A DNA stretch of 64,000 bases, taken from positions 49,911 through 113,910 of the forward strand of contig JAMPIJ010000001.1 in the NCBI GenBank assembly GCA_023662905.1, written 5' to 3'. A program made the translations under genes and the position numbers. Shown here piece after piece: positions 60,394 to 64,000 of this stretch. Each line of letters opens with the position of its first letter. Position 1 is the stretch's first letter. A model generated the notes under the pieces. It did not search any database and had not been told where the DNA came from. It saw nothing but the letters and a program-made list of their open reading frames with translations. The stretch comes from Fusobacterium sp. (GTDB lineage Bacteria; Cyanobacteriota; Vampirovibrionia; Gastranaerophilales; Gastranaerophilaceae).

Positions 60394-62685
60394 TTAGTCA
60401 AGGTTAACCGGTTCGCGTTGAATTTTTTCTATTGCTTCGCGGGCCGTGAAGACAAGCCAGTCCGGAACATTAGAAATCGTCGTGAATTGACGCAATACGT
60501 CAACTACACGCTTGAACGAACGAACCAAATCGCCCTCACTGATTTCCATCTGGCCGATAATGGTTTCCCACTCAGCACCCTCAACCCAGAGTTCTATCAG
60601 TGATGAGAAATAAGGGTTAATATAAAGCGGCGCTTCGATTAAGTGTTTTCCTTGAAGTTTTTCCATTTTTCGCTTGATATTACGAATAGCATTGAGCGAT
60701 TTTCTAACAGGTTCTGAGAACGGCAGGAACGGAAAATCTCCGCGGAGTTCTTCTGTTGTAATCGCACAAACTACCGCCGCCAACTGCGCAGGGGTAAGGT
60801 TTTCAAGCGCATTGGAGAAAAGAATTTCCGCTAAGAAAAGTTCATTCTCGCTTCTGATTTGGGACGTTGTAATCCCGCGCTCTGTCGGGTAATCGTCCAC
60901 AAGGTAACCGACTTCTGTCAGTGCGTTGCGGTGTGATAAAAATTTGTTCCAGAAGATATCGCGCTGACGTTCGATTTCTTTTTCAAGCTTGCGTTTGTGC
61001 AGGCTCAGGCGCGAAATTACTTCGATATTTTTTGAATGTTTTTTGAATAATTTGCAGCGGTCGCAGCAGAATGTGTGCATTTTTTCAAGATTTTTCTTGT
61101 TTTCGTGGGAGAATTGAATAATTTCTTCCGAAATCTTGCGTTTTTTAGCGTTTTCCTGTCTAATAATTTTTTTGTAAGTGTCTTTATTTTGGATATAAAG
61201 CGCTTTTATTCCTAAGTATTCACGTAATGTGTCATCATTTTTGGAATACGGGCATTCGATAACGCGTTCTTCAAGCTGTGCGTCATATTGTTCGTTGAGT
61301 TTCAATAGCGGGAAGAGGCGTGAACCTGATGAAAAATAGCCGAAACTTTTCATGATAAGTTCTTTGGCTTCATCGATTGAAAAACGCTGTAATAGGTTTA
61401 GAACCATGGAATAACTTGGAGAAAAACGGCTTTCCAACGGGTTCGCATCGCTCAAAACTAGTTCTGCGACTTCTTCAGGTGTTTGGAAATAGCTTCCGAC
61501 GACCGTAACGTACCCCACTTCGTCCATACCGCGGCGTCCTGCACGGCCTGACATTTGTAAAAATTCGCTGGCCGTAAGCATTCTGTGGCCGCTGTCGGTG
61601 CGTTTGCTGACAGAACTTATAACAGTCGAGCGCGCCGGCATATTAATCCCTGCAGCAAGGGTTTCGGTCGCAAAAACAACTTTTATCAAACCTTTTTGGA
61701 ATAATTTTTCAACGAGGTTTTTCCATGACGGCAAAAGCCCTGCGTGGTGTGACGCTACGCCCTGATAAAGGTATTCAAGGTGTTTGTTGTTATATAAATA
61801 AGGGTTCTCTGCGATGTATTCTTCAACAAACTGGCGAATTTGTGCGCGCTCAGCGTTTGTGACGAGGTCAAGGTACGCGCATTTTTCCATCTGTTCATCG
61901 CATTTTTTACGTGAAAACGTGAAATAAATAGCAGGAAGCATGTCTTGATCGTGAAGATTTTTGACAATTTCTTTCACGTGGTTTTTCTGTTCTTTAACCC
62001 TGCCGTGGCGGCCGAACGGACGTTTTTCGGGTTTAATCTTGTTATTTAATTGACCACTTGGAGTTAGTAGCGGTAATAATCTTGTTGGCTGTGAACTGTC
62101 GAAATAAAAGAATTTCAACGGAACCGGACGGAAGTCCGTGTCGACGAGTTCGGTTCTGGAGTGGACAGAGTTAATCCATTCTGTGAGTTCGTCAGCGTTT
62201 GCAACGGTTGCCGAAAGCGCAACGATTTGAATATTTGTAGGACAGTAGATTATACTTTCTTCCCAGACGGTGCCGCGCTGTTCGTCGTTCATATAGTGAA
62301 CTTCGTCCAGAATAACATATTTAACGTCTTTGAGGTTGTCAGCGACAGCACCTAGGTTTGTTCCGTAGAGCATGTTTCTGAACACTTCTGTTGTCATAAC
62401 GACGATTTGAGCGCCGCGGTTGATTGATGTGTCACCGGTCAAAAGTCCTACTTTATCAGAACCATATTTCTCCGAAAAATCGTAGAATTTTTGGTTAGAA
62501 AGCGCCTTTAAAGGAGTTGTATAAAAAACTCGTGTGTTATTTTTTAATGCTTCGTGAATCGCGTGCTGCGCGATAACAGTCTTGCCGGCACCTGTTGGCG
62601 CACAAACTACAACGCTTTTACCCTCACTGATAAAATCACAGGCCTCTTTTTGGAAATCGTCCAACTCAAATGGAAATTCGTACAT
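60394..62685 (-). CDS. SKI2/DOB1-like DExH RNA helicase
   Basis: 763 residues. Motif I VVCAPTGAGKTVIAQHAI, Ia TTPLKALSNQK, II VILDEVHYMND (DEVH), III ALSATVANADE, V VFATETLAAGINMPA, VI QMSGRAGRRGMDEVG. The C-terminal half has a CCDRC Cys cluster (about residue 540) and a DSHCT-like domain (FPFLPFSEPVRKSLNAIR ... WVEGAEWETIIGQMEISEGD). Cyanobacteria and their relatives carry such Mtr4/Ski2-like helicases, with presumed roles in RNA decay or processing. Confidence 0.92.
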   Translation of the reverse strand: MYEFPFELDDFQKEACDFISEGKSVVVCAPTGAGKTVIAQHAIHEALKNNTRVFYTTPLKALSNQKFYDFSEKYGSDKVGLLTGDTSINRGAQIVVMTTEVFRNMLYGTNLGAVADNLKDVKYVILDEVHYMNDEQRGTVWEESIIYCPTNIQIVALSATVANADELTEWINSVHSRTELVDTDFRPVPLKFFYFDSSQPTRLLPLLTPSGQLNNKIKPEKRPFGRHGRVKEQKNHVKEIVKNLHDQDMLPAIYFTFSRKKCDEQMEKCAYLDLVTNAERAQIRQFVEEYIAENPYLYNNKHLEYLYQGVASHHAGLLPSWKNLVEKLFQKGLIKVVFATETLAAGINMPARSTVISSVSKRTDSGHRMLTASEFLQMSGRAGRRGMDEVGYVTVVGSYFQTPEEVAELVLSDANPLESRFSPSYSMVLNLLQRFSIDEAKELIMKSFGYFSSGSRLFPLLKLNEQYDAQLEERVIECPYSKNDDTLREYLGIKALYIQNKDTYKKIIRQENAKKRKISEEIIQFSHENKKNLEKMHTFCCDRCKLFKKHSKNIEVISRLSLHKRKLEKEIERQRDIFWNKFLSHRNALTEVGYLVDDYPTERGITTSQIRSENELFLAEILFSNALENLTPAQLAAVVCAITTEELRGDFPFLPFSEPVRKSLNAIRNIKRKMEKLQGKHLIEAPLYINPYFSSLIELWVEGAEWETIIGQMEISEGDLVRSFKRVVDVLRQFTTISNVPDWLVFTAREAIEKIQREPVNLD

Positions 62686-62903
62686 TGCTACTCCTAATCT
62701 ATTATTATGATAACATGTTCAGGCGTCTTAATCAATATTTAATAAAAGTTTACAAATTGGTCGGGCTCAGTTATTTTGGGAAATTTTATAACTTTTTGAC
62801 AGATTAGCCGCCTGTGTAAACTTGATTTCTGACATGCTTTGAATTACCATGTCAATAAAGTTAACTTTTTGTTATACAATTTACAAGATTGAGGGTTATT
62901 ATT

Positions 62904-63533
62904 TTGAAGATTAAAAAAATGGTTACGATAATGGGCTTAGCGCTTATTTTGGCTTGCGGTCAGGCAAATGCCGCAACTGTAGAAGAGGTTAAAGCAACAA
63001 TTGTTAATCAGGCAATCGAACTCGGTATTGATCCGGCGCTTGCGCTTAGTATCGCTAAGGTTGAGTCTAATTTCAGAATGGAAGCAAGAAGTGCTTGCGG
63101 CGCGGTTGGAATCTTTCAACTTATGCCGACAACTGCCAGAAAAATAGGGATTAACCCTTATTCAATGGCTGACAATATAAGAGGCGGTTTGAAATATTAT
63201 CTAATGATGTACAGAATGTTCGGTTCTGTTGAACTCGCACTTGCGGCTTACAATGCCGGCCCTGGAAACGTAAAAAAATACAATGCGGTTCCGCCGTTCG
63301 GTGAAACTCAAAGATTTGTACAGAAGATTATGGCGCTTCAAAATGTTCACAAAAATGATCCCGCAGTCTTGCAGGCAAAGGCTCCAAAACCTGTGATGGA
63401 AGCGAAGCCGCCGGTTGAGGAAACTGAAAATACATCCGCTGAAAATCCTGAAACGCCTGTAATTGATTTGGATAGACAAAAAGCGTCTTCTGTTATTATT
63501 GAAACTATTATGCAGGAAGTCACCGCGATTTAG
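62904..63533 (+). CDS. Exported lytic transglycosylase (SLT family)
   Basis: About 209 residues; TTG 62904 behind GAGGG is the probable start (ATG 62919 is the alternative). Signal peptide (MVTIMGLALILACGQANAA). SLT domain: ALALSIAKVESNFRMEARS (catalytic Glu in VES), ACGAVGIFQLMPTTARKIG and ALAAYNAGPGNVKKY. C-terminal Pro/Glu-rich tail. Cleaves peptidoglycan glycan strands in the periplasm. Two bases before nadD. Confidence 0.93.
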   Translation: MKIKKMVTIMGLALILACGQANAATVEEVKATIVNQAIELGIDPALALSIAKVESNFRMEARSACGAVGIFQLMPTTARKIGINPYSMADNIRGGLKYYLMMYRMFGSVELALAAYNAGPGNVKKYNAVPPFGETQRFVQKIMALQNVHKNDPAVLQAKAPKPVMEAKPPVEETENTSAENPETPVIDLDRQKASSVIIETIMQEVTAI

Positions 63534-63535
63534 TT

Positions 63536-64000
63536 ATGAATATTTGTCTGTTTTGCGGCACATTTAACCCTGTTCACAACGCTCATTTAAGAATGGCTGA
63601 ACATGTTTTGCGCAAATTCGGATTTGAAAAAATCATTTTTATTCCATCATATATTCCGCCGCACAAATGCGCAGATGATGCACAACATCGTCTTAAAATG
63701 GTAGAACTTGCAATTTCGGGGCGTAAAGGTTTTGAGGTTTCTGATATTGAGTTTTCGCTTGGTGAAACGTCTTATACTTATTTGACTGTTCTGGAACTGC
63801 AAAAACGCCTCGGAACAAGTGAAAAATTTAATTTTATCATTGGCACGGACGCTTTTGAGAAGATTGAAAGCTGGTATGAAGCGGATAAATTAAAGGATTT
63901 GCTGCATTTTATTGTTTCACGCCGTGAGGACGATTGTAACCTCGCGCGTTTTGATTATTTGCGCGAAAAAGGTTATGATTTTGACTTTACAAACCTTGCG
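63536..64000 (+). CDS. nadD: Nicotinate-nucleotide adenylyltransferase (3' end cut by window)
   Basis: ATG 63536, 2 bases after the transglycosylase stop; open to the window end (155 codons visible). MNICLFCGTFNPVHNAHLRM holds the nucleotidyltransferase GTFNPVHxxH motif, IPSYIPPHK the substrate loop and FIIGTDAFEKIESWY the NadD GxD block. Forms deamido-NAD from nicotinate mononucleotide and ATP, following NadB/NadC at 16.7-19.2 kb. Confidence 0.95.
   Translation, partial: MNICLFCGTFNPVHNAHLRMAEHVLRKFGFEKIIFIPSYIPPHKCADDAQHRLKMVELAISGRKGFEVSDIEFSLGETSYTYLTVLELQKRLGTSEKFNFIIGTDAFEKIESWYEADKLKDLLHFIVSRREDDCNLARFDYLREKGYDFDFTNLA

Noticed and set aside
62686-62903. Hidden RNA gene between the helicase and the transglycosylase
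   Set aside because: About 200 AT-rich bases with promoter-like words but no stable hairpin, tRNA or ORF that I could find.

Overview
The window reads as the chromosome of an AT-rich, Gram-negative, non-photosynthetic bacterium, most likely of the gut Melainabacteria/Gastranaerophilales group (class Vampirovibrionia, sister to Cyanobacteria). This placement is an inference. It rests on kdsB (so a Kdo-containing outer membrane), a Skp-like periplasmic chaperone, cyanobacterial-type SKI2-like helicase and MutS2 genes, several type IV prepilin-like proteins with an FTMAE start, and several orphan proteins with short disordered N-termini ending in NF-G/SF-type motifs. No ribosomal RNA is present to confirm it.

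Layout. 1-4.4 kb: two prepilin-like paralogs, an RHH regulator, and a glutaredoxin next to a degenerate Hcp-like protein. 4.4-30.3 kb: core genes, namely tig-clpP-clpX, polA, the convergent operon accD-accA-prmA-kdsB, thrB, nadB-nadC, rpsL-rpsG, an HNH-like protein with a C10 tract, an M20 peptidase, mutS2, an OmpH/Skp chaperone, a PLP aminotransferase and several lineage-specific orphans. 30.3-34.0 kb: a three-gene operon of exported proteins (carboxymuconolactone decarboxylase-cupin, flavodoxin, DLH-like hydrolase), divergent from an AraC regulator. 34.0-50.65 kb: a visibly more AT-rich accessory block ending in a tRNA-Gln gene. It carries HEPN/Abi-like proteins, a candidate small RNA, a DUF4297-like nuclease plus SMC-like ATPase pair (Lamassu-like), a restriction-modification-like operon with an HTH controller, a resolvase relic, a phage-type replication protein and a large serine recombinase whose frame runs through the tRNA. 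50.7-64 kb: core genes again, namely gmk-coaBC-nif3, an orphan histidine kinase, glgA, a 1.2-kilo-residue zinc-ribbon/STAND-like/TPR protein, a third prepilin paralog, a SKI2-like helicase, a lytic transglycosylase and the start of nadD.

Most striking signal: homopolymeric G tracts inside the start of coding regions. Two prepilin genes share the same promoter, Shine-Dalgarno and leader codons, followed by a G run. With G12 (59.4 kb) the leader is in frame with the prepilin. With G11 (3.36 kb) it hits a stop after 16 codons, and one extra G would restore an open frame into the prepilin. The HNH-like gene at 21.3-22.5 kb has a C10 run at its start. Together they look like a slipped-strand phase-variation system controlling surface pilin-like proteins and one nuclease-like protein. 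The first prepilin gene is cut by the window edge.

Two further themes. Several genes have a (TGn)TATAAT-like box only 6-9 bases before ATG and no Shine-Dalgarno, suggesting leaderless transcripts. The accessory block is a defence cluster joined to a replication/integration module at tRNA-Gln.
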